From Pukyongia sp. (GTDB taxonomy: Bacteria > Bacteroidota > Bacteroidia > Flavobacteriales > Flavobacteriaceae): a stretch of DNA of 64,000 nt. This document shows, in pieces, positions 1-9,200 of this stretch. The notes beneath the pieces were generated by a model, which saw only the letters and a list, made by a program, of their open reading frames with translations, did not search any database and had not been told where the DNA came from. Position numbers and translations under genes: made by a program. Within the stretch, counting starts at the first letter, position 1, and each line of letters starts with the position of its first letter. The stretch spans positions 1 through 64,000 of the forward strand of contig JASBSY010000001.1 in assembly GCA_030148705.1 (NCBI GenBank), written 5' to 3'.

Positions 1-100
1 ACACCCCGAAAACAGTTTTACCTGTAATCAATCATTATTTCAATATTCAGTTCCAAAAAACACTACCAAATAAAGTAGTCCGGGAACCGGGCGGAGTTTA

Positions 101-130
101 TCCTGAGCGACGCCTCGCGGAGTCGAAGGG
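101..130. repeat. Short dispersed repeat, CCTGAGCG / GTCGAAGGG type
   Basis: The pair CCTGAGCG and GTCGAAGGG, usually almost adjacent, is a short intergenic repeat known to me from many bacterial genomes. Here the halves are separated by an extra CG-rich stretch (111-120). No gene is seen in positions 1-165 around it. Confidence 0.4.
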
Positions 131-165
131 CTACACCCCGAGAATATCAAAGAATGTAAATGCCT

Positions 166-200
166 AAAAAAAAGCCCTCCATGCATTCGCATCGGAGGGC
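166..200 (-). terminator. Rho-independent terminator of tRNA-Ser
   Basis: Read on the minus strand, a perfect 7-bp stem GCCCTCC/GGAGGGC (194-200 with 174-180) is followed by eight T residues (166-173). It lies a few bases past the 3' end of the tRNA gene, so it should end that transcript. Confidence 0.85.
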
Positions 201-205
201 AATGG

Positions 206-289
206 CGGAGAGACCGGGATTCGAACCCGGGCAACGGTTGCCCGTTGACAGATTAGCAATCTGCTCCATTACCACTCTGGCACCTCTCC
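206..289 (-). tRNA. tRNA-Ser (anticodon GCU)
   Basis: The minus strand folds as a class II tRNA. The acceptor stem GGAGAGG (289-283) pairs with TCTCTCC (213-207), with one G-U pair. The anticodon arm has loop TTGCTAA, giving anticodon GCU for AGC/AGU serine codons. A long variable arm, typical of tRNA-Ser, pairs AACGG-type bases, and the T arm contains GGTTCGAATCC. The discriminator is G at 206 and CCA is not encoded. A strong terminator follows and a consensus promoter precedes it. Confidence 0.95.
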
Positions 290-362
290 ATTATTACTAT
301 GAACTTTTGCTCGATCATAGCCGGCTTTTAACACGTAAAAAGCAAGCCTACCCAAGCGGGTG

Positions 363-394
363 CAAATGTAACTTTTCAATCGCTATCTCGCAAA
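363..394 (-). promoter_or_regulatory. Bacteroidota-type promoter for tRNA-Ser
   Basis: On the minus strand TTTG (394-391) is followed after 20 bp by TACATTTG (370-363). This matches the -33 TTTG / -7 TAnnTTTG promoter of Bacteroidota sigma factors. Transcription would begin near 357 and run about 70 bases to the tRNA 5' end. No competing gene lies between. Confidence 0.7.
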
Positions 395-420
395 CAAAAA
401 TTTAAGTTTTTGGACTGTGT

Positions 421-990
421 TTATTCTACACAGTGAAGCGTATTGATAAAATATTCCCTTGGATAAATTGGCACCGGAATATCCTGATTGCTGATTACCT
501 TCTGGAATTCAACATCGAAATTCGTCTTCATACTGGTTAATCGCATAGAGACAATCTCCGATTGCTGTAACTTTTCCATGGCGCTCTCATCGATAAAGAA
601 CGCAGCCTCCGAAGTACTATTGTCTAAACGGTCCGTATGATCGGTTTGTTCTCCGCAATTTACATCATCCAGATAGGGCAGGGCCACATAACTGTCGTCC
701 GCCAACTTAAATGTAACCCGGCTTCTGCTGTCGAAACACATTATGGGGGGCATCTCCACCGCATTTACCGAAACCTGCATCACCAGGCTGGCATATTCAT
801 CCTGCTTCATCAGGGAGAAGTAAATAAATACACTGTTTTTAGGCGCCAGCATAAACTCAACCAGTTTTTCTTCGGTAATTTTAAATACTTCTTCCTCTGT
901 ATCTATCTGAATCCGATAATTACAACTATTCTGTGCGGTTAATACAGTTGTCACCAGAATAGCACCCAATAATACTATGTATCTTTTCAT
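421..990 (-). CDS. Small secreted protein of unknown function
   Basis: I do not recognise a named family. The chosen ATG gives 189 residues and overlaps the TGA of the upstream methyltransferase gene as ATGA (990-987), which argues for translational coupling; a TTG six codons earlier is the alternative. The N terminus is a good signal peptide (KRY, then a hydrophobic run ending in VLTAQ), so the mature protein is probably periplasmic or outer-membrane exposed. The mature part has four cysteines (after SC, MCF, NCG and LHC), which could form two disulfides. It is the last gene of the leftward tsaD-rsmE operon. Function is open. Confidence 0.75.
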   Translation of the reverse strand: MKRYIVLLGAILVTTVLTAQNSCNYRIQIDTEEEVFKITEEKLVEFMLAPKNSVFIYFSLMKQDEYASLVMQVSVNAVEMPPIMCFDSRSRVTFKLADDSYVALPYLDDVNCGEQTDHTDRLDNSTSEAAFFIDESAMEKLQQSEIVSMRLTSMKTNFDVEFQKVISNQDIPVPIYPREYFINTLHCVE

Positions 991-2159
991 CTCTTTATTT
1001 TTTCGCAAATTAAAACCATTTTTTCATCATTGCCGCTGATGACGAAGAAAATATAGCTGTCACCACCTTCGGTGATCTTCCATTTTCTTCTGAGATCCGC
1101 TACGCTCTCAGGAAAATTTCGCGTAGCGATATTGGCTTTCTCAAAAGTGATGCCAGATCGCATGGTCTTTTTTGAGTAGGGAAATATCTCTATCACCCTA
1201 AATCGCCTTCCGGGGAAATCGATCAACTCGTTGGAGGTATATAAATGAGTGTGTTTGTGTAATTTAAACAGATTAAACTGCTTTGCTATAAGTGAAAACG
1301 CACCGCTTTTCAGTATTGCAGCATTTGGTTCGTACAAGAAATTGAGCGGCTTGCTGTAATTAACGGCAGCTATGTCTGAAAACTGAAAACTAAAAACCTG
1401 TTCTCCGTTCGGTTTCAAGTTCACGGCAATTACCTTTATGGGTGAATCCTGACCGCTTTCCAGCAACCACAGCACTTCTTTCACTTCATTCTTTACTGCC
1501 ACTATATGAATTTCAGATACAGCCTCCAAAGCCTTAATCCCTGCGTCCAGGTCGAGCATGGGAGACGTTTTCAGCAAAACCTTATCGGTAACGGCAAAAA
1601 GCTTATCGAGATTTCCGGGTATATCCGGCACACAGTCCGAAAGCTTGTATACCTTCCCTTTTACGTCACTACGCCTGGATGGATCTGCATAGACTATATC
1701 ATAGCGTTTTCCGCTAATTCCGGCAAGACCATCAGTTGCGTGAAAATTTATGTTGTCACGTCCCAGGACATGCAGGTTGTGTTCTGCCATTTCCTTCAGT
1801 TCGGCATTCAGCTCGAAATAATCCAGTTCTAAGACCTTTTTGGAGAAGAAAAAACTATCTAGGCCGTAACCCCCGCTTATATCTGCCATTATGCTGCCGG
1901 AAACCAGCCTGCTTTTATATTCCGCGGTCTCTTCCGAAGATGTTTGTTCCAGATTTAATTTTGGCGGATAAAGGATGCCATCGGTATCGTACCACCGAGG
2001 TAATTTATTCTTTATTTTTCGCCTGCTTTCGATTTGCTGAAGCAGGTCGCGGGTAGCTACATTTTCAAACGGACTGCCTGCAAAAGCCAATGTATCTGTA
2101 TCCTCCGAGTAACACCGGATAAACTGCTGTACTTCAGAAGAAAGTAAATGTTCATTCAA
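987..2159 (-). CDS. SAM-dependent methyltransferase, PG_1098/THUMP-like family
   Basis: A 390-residue class I methyltransferase. The middle carries the SAM-binding loop DISGGYGLDSF (motif I) followed by an acidic strand end (LDYFELN), and the catalytic-side motif reads YADPSRR, which is characteristic of the PG_1098-type family of Bacteroidota with a ferredoxin-like plus THUMP-like C-terminal part. The C-terminal third (FPGRRFRVIEIFPYSKK) would be that RNA-binding-like domain. Family knowledge points to RNA modification, but the substrate is unknown. It starts 5 bp after the permease gene ends and overlaps the secreted-protein gene by four bases. Confidence 0.85.
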   Translation of the reverse strand: MNEHLLSSEVQQFIRCYSEDTDTLAFAGSPFENVATRDLLQQIESRRKIKNKLPRWYDTDGILYPPKLNLEQTSSEETAEYKSRLVSGSIMADISGGYGLDSFFFSKKVLELDYFELNAELKEMAEHNLHVLGRDNINFHATDGLAGISGKRYDIVYADPSRRSDVKGKVYKLSDCVPDIPGNLDKLFAVTDKVLLKTSPMLDLDAGIKALEAVSEIHIVAVKNEVKEVLWLLESGQDSPIKVIAVNLKPNGEQVFSFQFSDIAAVNYSKPLNFLYEPNAAILKSGAFSLIAKQFNLFKLHKHTHLYTSNELIDFPGRRFRVIEIFPYSKKTMRSGITFEKANIATRNFPESVADLRRKWKITEGGDSYIFFVISGNDEKMVLICEKIKR

Positions 2160-2164
2160 ACCAC

Positions 2165-3259
2165 CTAAAGATCTTTGGTTAAACGTTTAACAATCTTATA
2201 TTCCGAAAGAAATTCCTTCGAAAGCACCTTTAAAGCTGTGTAGGTTGGTACCGCCAGGATCATGCCGGCAATATTGAACAATAACCCGCCAATAAGTATG
2301 GCCAAAAAGATCTCCAGCGGATGTGAGCGTACACTCTTCCCAAAAACGATAGGTTGTATTAGGAGGTTGTCAATTAACTGTGCTAATACATAGGCCCCGA
2401 ATACCTTCAGTAATAAAGGAACCAGCTGGGAGGAGAAATCGGCACCCAGGTTATTTGAAAGGGTCACCAACAACATGATGGCTCCACCTATCAGAGGCCC
2501 AAGGTAGGGGACAATATTCAAAAAGGCGCAGATAAGGGCAATGGCAAAGGGATTCTTTATATCGAATACAACCAGTATAAAAGAATACAAAATGGTCAGT
2601 ATCAGGATTTGAATCAATAATCCCAGGAAGTAGCGGGAGAGCAATATCCTGGTTTTCAACAGTACCGAAAACGCACGTCGTTCTTTGCTCTCACTAATAA
2701 ATACTGCAATGGTCTTCGGGATTAAATTTTCATCCTTCAGAAGGAAGAAAGCGATAAACAGTACAGAGAATATCCCAATGATGAGATCTCCGATATTATT
2801 AAAGAAAATATCTACGAAGCTAGGAATAATCTCTACATCGAAGTCCTGTACATAGGTGGATCTTTTAGCTGCTTCCAACAAATTGATCTCTTCAACACCC
2901 AGATAATCGGATGCCTGTATGCTCAACTCGTTCAGGTCGCTTTTTACTAGTTCGAAATCAATCTCTGAAATATTCTTGCTCTGCTCTATGATAATTGGAA
3001 CGAATATCGCAAACAACAGCACGATTGTGCTTAAAACCAGCGTGAGCGTAATAATTGAGGCCAGCGTATTGCCAAACCTGAGTCTGTCTCTAAAGAACAA
3101 CACAATGGGTCTGCCGATCAGAGATATTACTGCGGCCACCCCGATAAAGAGCAAAAGTGAGCGGATTTCAACTAAAAACCAACACAGCAATATAAAAGCC
3201 AGCACCAGGGCGATAGCTTTTACAATTCCAAAGGCGATGATTTTTGCTCTCCAATCCAC
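2165..3259 (-). CDS. AI-2E family transporter (PerM-like permease)
   Basis: A 364-residue inner-membrane protein with two N-terminal hydrophobic segments, a third, then a soluble stretch (about residues 85-150) and a C-terminal bundle. This arrangement, the PYLGPLIGG segment near residue 250 and the final AVPTYTALK segment are hallmarks of the AI-2E/PerM family. Members are variously tied to autoinducer-2 export or cation/proton exchange; the substrate cannot be read from sequence. It lies 34 bp after the TrmH-like gene and 5 bp before the methyltransferase gene, in the same leftward operon. Confidence 0.9.
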   Translation of the reverse strand: MDWRAKIIAFGIVKAIALVLAFILLCWFLVEIRSLLLFIGVAAVISLIGRPIVLFFRDRLRFGNTLASIITLTLVLSTIVLLFAIFVPIIIEQSKNISEIDFELVKSDLNELSIQASDYLGVEEINLLEAAKRSTYVQDFDVEIIPSFVDIFFNNIGDLIIGIFSVLFIAFFLLKDENLIPKTIAVFISESKERRAFSVLLKTRILLSRYFLGLLIQILILTILYSFILVVFDIKNPFAIALICAFLNIVPYLGPLIGGAIMLLVTLSNNLGADFSSQLVPLLLKVFGAYVLAQLIDNLLIQPIVFGKSVRSHPLEIFLAILIGGLLFNIAGMILAVPTYTALKVLSKEFLSEYKIVKRLTKDL

Positions 3260-3293
3260 CTGTCAAATATACTATGATTCTAAACCGACTTGT

Positions 3294-3791
3294 CTAATTT
3301 TTTGTTAAACTGAATAAAGCAATCGCCAGGGCGTTTACCACGTTAATACTGCTGTTTTCCCCGAATAGTTCTATGTGTAGACAAGTCTCTGCGGTTTTAA
3401 GAATCTCCTCACTTATGCCGTGTTGTTCGTTCCCAACTATCAGCGCAAGCCTAAGCCCCGTCTTTCTGAATTGCTGAAGTGGCTTACTGCTTTTACTTAT
3501 TTCCAGGGCGAGTAGGGAATAACCATTTTGCTTAAGCGACTCACAGGAATGCAAAAGATCTTCTGAAATCGTGTAAGCCACCCTTTTGTGTCCCTCCCTT
3601 GCAGTACGCTTCATACGGGCTGAACTAAAATCGGGCCTACTGTTTCCAAATATGATTTCCTGTACTCCGAAAGCCTCGGCCAGCCTGAAAATCCCCCCGA
3701 TATTGGCAGGACCTTTTACCCCGTCGCAGATAAGAATAATAGGGAAAGTCTTTTGTGAGAAAGGCGTCGATTCATGGCTGTGTTGTGACAT
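3294..3791 (-). CDS. TrmH/SpoU-family RNA 2'-O-methyltransferase
   Basis: A 165-residue single-domain SPOUT methylase. Seen motifs: an N-terminal GPANIGGIFRLAEAFGV (motif 1, with the catalytic Arg), LIVGNEQHGIS (motif 2) and INVVNALAIALF (motif 3, forming the SAM-binding trefoil knot). It lacks the N-terminal substrate-binding domain present in RlmB-type enzymes, so a tRNA ribose target of the TrmL/TrmH kind is more likely than 23S rRNA, but this is an inference. Its start follows the DUF4159 gene by 3 bp in the leftward operon. Confidence 0.9.
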   Translation of the reverse strand: MSQHSHESTPFSQKTFPIILICDGVKGPANIGGIFRLAEAFGVQEIIFGNSRPDFSSARMKRTAREGHKRVAYTISEDLLHSCESLKQNGYSLLALEISKSSKPLQQFRKTGLRLALIVGNEQHGISEEILKTAETCLHIELFGENSSINVVNALAIALFSLTKN

Positions 3792-3794
3792 TCC

Positions 3795-4442
3795 TCAATT
3801 TTCGAATGCGTACTTGATGATGTTTGCGCCCATCCTGAGTGCTTTTAACCGCACCTCTTCCGGGTCGTTATGAACCTCGGGGCTTTCCCAGCCGTCGCCC
3901 AGGTCACTTTCATAGGTATAAAGTAATACCAATCTACCCTGGTGAAATATGCCAAACGCCTGAGGACGGGCATTGTCGTGCTCGTGTATTTTGGGCAATC
4001 CCTGAGGAAAACTGAACGCATAGCTGAAGATTGGATGATCCCCCGGTAATTCTTTGAGCTCATGGTTGGGAAACACCTTACCCAGCTCCTTCCGAAGGTA
4101 AGGATCCATTCCGTAATTGTCATCTATATGCAGAAACCCGCCGCTGAGAAGGTAGTCTCGTAAATTATCGGCCTCTTCAGGAGAAAAGAACACATTCCCG
4201 TGGCCGGTCATATGCACAAATGGATAACTGAACAAGTCCACACTACCGGGGTCTACAGTTTCGGTATCGGCATCTATGGAAGTGCTAATAGTTTCATTGC
4301 AAAATCGCACCAGGTTAGGAAGGGCTGTTGGATTGCTATACCAGTCCCCGCCGCCGCCGTATTTGAGAACGGCTACCTGCTGAGCTGTTACGGTGGAAGC
4401 CGTAAACAAAATCATCACAATCATAAAAATAGTTCGCATCAT
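3795..4442 (-). CDS. DUF4159 secreted protein
   Basis: A 215-residue protein with a signal peptide (MMRTIFMIVMILFTASTVTAQ). The body matches DUF4159 as I know it from Bacteroidota: AVLKYGGGGDWYSNP at the mature N terminus, FVHMTGHGNVFFS, GGFLHIDDNYG and the GDGWE near the C terminus. The fold resembles glutamine-amidotransferase-like domains, with no catalytic cysteine visible. The biochemical role is not known. Two ATG codons are adjacent (4442 and 4439) and either could start. It sits 11 bp after rsmE in the operon. Confidence 0.85.
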   Translation of the reverse strand: MMRTIFMIVMILFTASTVTAQQVAVLKYGGGGDWYSNPTALPNLVRFCNETISTSIDADTETVDPGSVDLFSYPFVHMTGHGNVFFSPEEADNLRDYLLSGGFLHIDDNYGMDPYLRKELGKVFPNHELKELPGDHPIFSYAFSFPQGLPKIHEHDNARPQAFGIFHQGRLVLLYTYESDLGDGWESPEVHNDPEEVRLKALRMGANIIKYAFEN

Positions 4443-4453
4443 GTTTAAATGTA

Positions 4454-5167
4454 CTATTTAATTTGGTTTAAGAAAACCGCCGTATGACAAGCCACTATGG
4501 CAGCGGTTTCTGTTCTCAGCCTGTTTTCGCCCAAATGTATTGGCTGAAACCCTTTTTCAACCGCCAGTTTAATCTCTTCTGAAGAAAAATCTCCTTCCGG
4601 CCCTATGAGAATACATACCGATTTTCCTTTATTGATAAGTTCTTCAAGGCCCGTTTTCTTCGATGATTCGCAATGGGCAATACAATTCAGCTCGGACTTG
4701 TTTTTTTCTGAAAGAAATTCGGTAAAAGTCACAGCTTCATTTAAACGGGGTTTCCAGGTTCTGAGCGACTGTTTGGTCGCTGTTGTAATTATTCTGCTGA
4801 AGCGTTCGTACTTTATCTGCCTGCGCTCACTGTGCTCACAGATAATAGGCGTTATTTCGGAAATACCTATCTCCGTAGCTTTTTCCAAAAACCATTCATA
4901 CCGATCGTTCATTTTGGTAGGCGCTACGGCCATGTGAAGGTGAAAGGGAGGGGGCGGACTCACTTCTACGGCCTCGATTTCGGCAGTACACTGTTTGGCT
5001 GAAACCAGGGTTAAGCTGGCTTTAAAAAGTAGTCCGTTTCCGTTGGTAACACTCAGGCTGTCGCCGGGGCTTTTACGCAATACCTTGGCAATATGCCTGC
5101 TTTCGTCCTTGCTGAAAGAAACCTGTTTATCGTTTTTGGTTAACTCTGAATTAAAAAACAGTTGCAT
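4454..5167 (-). CDS. rsmE: 16S rRNA (uracil-1498-N3)-methyltransferase RsmE
   Basis: A 237-residue SPOUT enzyme that methylates N3 of U1498 in the decoding centre of 16S rRNA. The N-terminal PUA-like part contains ESRHIAKVLRKSPGD, and the middle has the conserved APTKMNDRYEWFLEKATEIGI stretch. The C-terminal knot has LIGPEGDFSSEE and LGENRLRTETA. Length is normal for the family. It lies between tsaD (45 bp upstream) and the DUF4159 gene. Confidence 0.96.
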   Translation of the reverse strand: MQLFFNSELTKNDKQVSFSKDESRHIAKVLRKSPGDSLSVTNGNGLLFKASLTLVSAKQCTAEIEAVEVSPPPPFHLHMAVAPTKMNDRYEWFLEKATEIGISEITPIICEHSERRQIKYERFSRIITTATKQSLRTWKPRLNEAVTFTEFLSEKNKSELNCIAHCESSKKTGLEELINKGKSVCILIGPEGDFSSEEIKLAVEKGFQPIHLGENRLRTETAAIVACHTAVFLNQIK

Positions 5168-5212
5168 TAGGTATTATTTTTAAATGACGTCCCGGTAGTT
5201 GAGTACCAGCCG

Positions 5213-6244
5213 TTAAAACTTCAATCTGGCCTTCGACAGGGTTGAAGTAACTTCAATGCTGCCGTGTTTCAATTTCAGCTCCCCGACCACGGCTATCATA
5301 GCCGCGTTGTCGGTGCAGTATTCAAACAGGGGGATATGTGTTTTCCAGCCGTATTTTTTTTCAGCCTCCTTTAACGCTTTTCGAATACCGCTATTGGCCG
5401 AAACACCTCCGCCAATAGCTATACGATTGATCCCGGTTTCTTCAACGGCATTCTTCAACTTGTCCATCAGGTATTCCACGATGGTAAATTGAATCCCGGC
5501 ACAGATATCGTCAATATTCTTAGAAACGAAATCCGGGTCGGCTTTAGTCTCCCGTTCAATAAAATACAATACTGCCGTCTTTAAACCACTAAAACTGAAT
5601 TCCAGTGGCCCTACTTTTGGTTTTGGGAATGGAAAGCGATGCGGATCACCCTTTTGTGCATATTTATCGATGAGCGGCCCGCCGGGATATGGCAGGTCAA
5701 GTATTTTTGCCGATTTATCAAAAGCTTCACCAACAGCATCGTCCAGGGTTTCACCAATTATTTCCATTTTAAAATAATCCGAAACCTTTACCAATTGGGT
5801 GTGGCCTCCGCTGATGGTGAGCGCAATAAACGGAAACTCCGGCATCGTCTGGGCTTCAGACTTAATAAAATGTGCCAGGATGTGAGCCTGCATATGATTT
5901 ACAGGGATCAGCGGAATATTAAGTCCCATGGCCACAGACTTTGAAAATGAGGCTCCTACGAGCAGGGAACCCATAAGTCCGGGCCCTTGTGTATAGGCTA
6001 TGGCACTTAAGTCTTTTTTATCGATATTTGCTTGGCGTAAAGCCTCGTGGACCACCGGAACTATATTTTGCTGATGAGCGCGGGAAGCAAGTTCCGGGAC
6101 GACACCGCCATAAGCCTTGTGAATTTCCTGGGTTGCAACAACATTAGACAGTACCACTCCGTTGTTAATAACAGCGGCGGCTGTATCATCGCAGGAAGAT
6201 TCGATGCCAAGGATATATTTGTCGTCTTTCAATTTTAGGCACAT
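5213..6244 (-). CDS. tsaD: tRNA N6-adenosine threonylcarbamoyltransferase TsaD
   Basis: A 343-residue Kae1/TsaD protein that transfers threonylcarbamoyl to A37 of ANN-decoding tRNAs together with TsaB and TsaE. Seen: ILGIESSCDDTAAAV at the N terminus, the metal-binding NHMQAHILAH (two histidines), ISGGHTQLV, the nucleotide-binding DDAVGEAFDK, and GGVSANS near the C terminus. Length is normal. It opens the leftward operon and is divergent from tamB, leaving only about 35-80 bp for two promoters. Confidence 0.97.
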   Translation of the reverse strand: MCLKLKDDKYILGIESSCDDTAAAVINNGVVLSNVVATQEIHKAYGGVVPELASRAHQQNIVPVVHEALRQANIDKKDLSAIAYTQGPGLMGSLLVGASFSKSVAMGLNIPLIPVNHMQAHILAHFIKSEAQTMPEFPFIALTISGGHTQLVKVSDYFKMEIIGETLDDAVGEAFDKSAKILDLPYPGGPLIDKYAQKGDPHRFPFPKPKVGPLEFSFSGLKTAVLYFIERETKADPDFVSKNIDDICAGIQFTIVEYLMDKLKNAVEETGINRIAIGGGVSANSGIRKALKEAEKKYGWKTHIPLFEYCTDNAAMIAVVGELKLKHGSIEVTSTLSKARLKF

Positions 6245-6277
6245 TTATTGGGTGTAAAATTAAAACTTTAAAAGCGT

Positions 6278-9200
6278 ATCAAAAAGCTACGTAAAATAAT
6301 TGTTCGAACATTTGTAGTAATAGTGTTGCTGCTGTTGCTCATCGTCATTATTTTATCTATTCCTTCCGTACAAACTAAGATAGCCAAGAAAGTCACCGAA
6401 AATCTTAATGAAACTTACAAGACCTCTATTTCCATTGATCGCCTGGGACTTAACTGGAAGGGGGAAGTCGATATCAGGGAGGTTTACATTGCCGATCATC
6501 ACGACGATACGCTCATCTACGCCAGGCAGTTACTTACCAATGTGGTTAGCTTTTCCAACCTCATTAAAGGAGATCTGGGGTTCGGAGATATTCTGCTGGA
6601 GGATGCAAAATTCTATGTAAAGACCTATAAGGGCGAAGACGACGACAACCTGTTTATTTTTACTGAAAAGTTCAATACCGGGAAGCCGTCTACTACTCCC
6701 TTTTCAATGTTCAGTAATGATGTGGAACTTCGCAACGGGCATGTAAGAATCACTGACGAAAACCTGGAAACCCCTGAAATCCTCGATCTGTACAATGTGC
6801 AGCTTAGGGCCCGGGATTTTAATGTCGACGGGCCTGTAGTTGAAGCTGAAGTAATTGCGCTTTCCATGCTGATGGAACGCGGGATCGATGTAAAGAACCT
6901 CAGTGCAGATTTTTCATACAATCTGGAAGAAATGCAGTTTAGGAATATGCAACTTCAAACCGGAGCATCGGATATCAGGGGAAATATTACCCTCGACTAT
7001 GCCGAGAACGGGCTGGCCGATTTTGTGAATAATGTAAAAATACTCGCCGAATTCGAGAAGACGGTTATTGCTACTAACGACTTGAACCGCCTATACAATG
7101 AATTCGGTCCGGATCAGCTTATTTATTTAGATGGTACCGTGGAAGGAATTCTCAATGACTTTCAGTTGAAAGATGCCGCTATCCGTACAGGTAACTCCAG
7201 CCTTAGCGGGGAGTATCATTTCAGAAATCTTTTCAAGGCTGAAGATGAGTTCTATATCAATGCCAGGAACCACAGGATAAACACCGATTATTACGACCTG
7301 CGAAGATTGCTGCCTAGAGTGCTTGGCGATGTTCTCCCGAATGAACTTAAAACCTTAGGCAGGGTTTCCTTTAACGGCAATACTTCGATCACCGCCCGGG
7401 ATTTAGTAACCGAAAGTGTAATTAACAGTAGAATCGGTACGGTGGATGCAGATCTTAGTATGGGTAATATTGACGACTTCGACAACACCACCTATAAAGG
7501 AAAGGCCGTCCTCAGTAAATTCAATCTTGGGAAAATCGTGGGAACACCCTCTCTGGGACCTGTAACTGCCAACCTCACCTTCGATGGAAGGGGTTTTTCG
7601 CAGCGCACGGTGAATACCAGGGTAGAAGGAACGATTGCCACCTTCGAGTTTGAAGGCTATCCGTATAAGAATATCACCCTGTCCGGGAATATGAGGTATC
7701 CCTTGTTCGACGGGAAATTAACCATAGACGATCCCAACCTTCGAATGAATTTCAACGGCCTGGTGGATGTGTCTAAGGAGTTCAATCAATACGACTTTGA
7801 AGCCAATATAGATTATGCCGAGTTAAATAAACTAAAGCTGGTAACGCGAGACAGTATTGCAGTTTTTGCCGGAAGGGTTATCATGGATATGGATGGTACC
7901 AATATCAATGACCTTGAAGGTACTATTGAATTCGCCGAAACTTTTTATCAGAATGAGGAAGACGATTTCTTCTTCGATGACTTTCTTGTCATCTCTACAT
8001 TTGAAGGCCCTGTTCGGACCATAGAGATCAATTCGCCCGATATCATTAACGGGCAGATTTCAGGAGAATTCCTCATAGAGGATGTGCCTAATCTGTTCCG
8101 AAACGGCGTTGGAAACATCTATGCCAATTATATTCCGATTGAGGTTACCAATAATCAGTATATAGACTACGAGTTCGATATTTACAACAAACTGGTCGAA
8201 GTCTTTGTTCCTCAGCTGCAATTCGGTGAAAACACGCGAATTAAGGGTTCTGTGTCTTCAGATGAATCGAAATTTCAGTTGGACTTCCGATCGCCCGAAA
8301 TTATTGTGTTCGACAACTATCTTTCCAATATCAACGTACAGGTGGATAACGACAACCCGCTTTTCAACACCTATATATCGATCGATTCTCTGGATGCCGG
8401 GAAATACGACCTTACCGATATCAACATCATCAACAAGACCCTGCAGGACACTCTTTACATTAAATCCAAGTTTAAAGGAGGGTCGGGGGATAAGGACCTG
8501 TTTAACCTGTCGCTTTATCACACTATAAACCCCAATGGTAAGTCGGTTGTGGGAGTTAAGAAATCGGAGATCACATACAACAATAATGTTTGGTTTATCA
8601 ATGAGAAGAACAATAACCTGAACAAGATTACTTTCGACGATAACTACAAGAACATCCTGGTGGATTCGTTGGTGCTGAATCACAATGACGAGTACATTCG
8701 GTTTGCCGGATCCATTCGGGATTCGACCTATAAGGACCTGAAATTACAGTTCGACAACGTACACCTTGGAAGCGTAGCACCCGACATCGACAGCCTCGAC
8801 CTTCAGGGGGTGGTTAACGGAAGGTTGAACTTTATTCAGAAAAGAGGTGCATACTATCCACATTCGGAAGTTACCATAGATGGGGTAGCCATAAACGGAG
8901 TTGAATTTGGTAACCTGGATCTGCAGGTGAGAGGTAACGAATCCTTAACACGTTACGACATTAATACAACGCTTACCAATAACAACCTAAAATCGATAAA
9001 TGCCGTTGGAGCTATAGATGTTTCCACCGATCGGCCTACCATAGACCTTAATATCGAACTCAATAATTTTAATATGATGGCTTTTAGCCCGTTTGGAGCC
9101 GACGTGATCTCGGATATCCGAGGCTATATTTCAGGGAATGCCAGGGTTTCAGGTAACTATAAATCCCCAAACATTCTGGGGAACTTTGTACTGGAAGACA

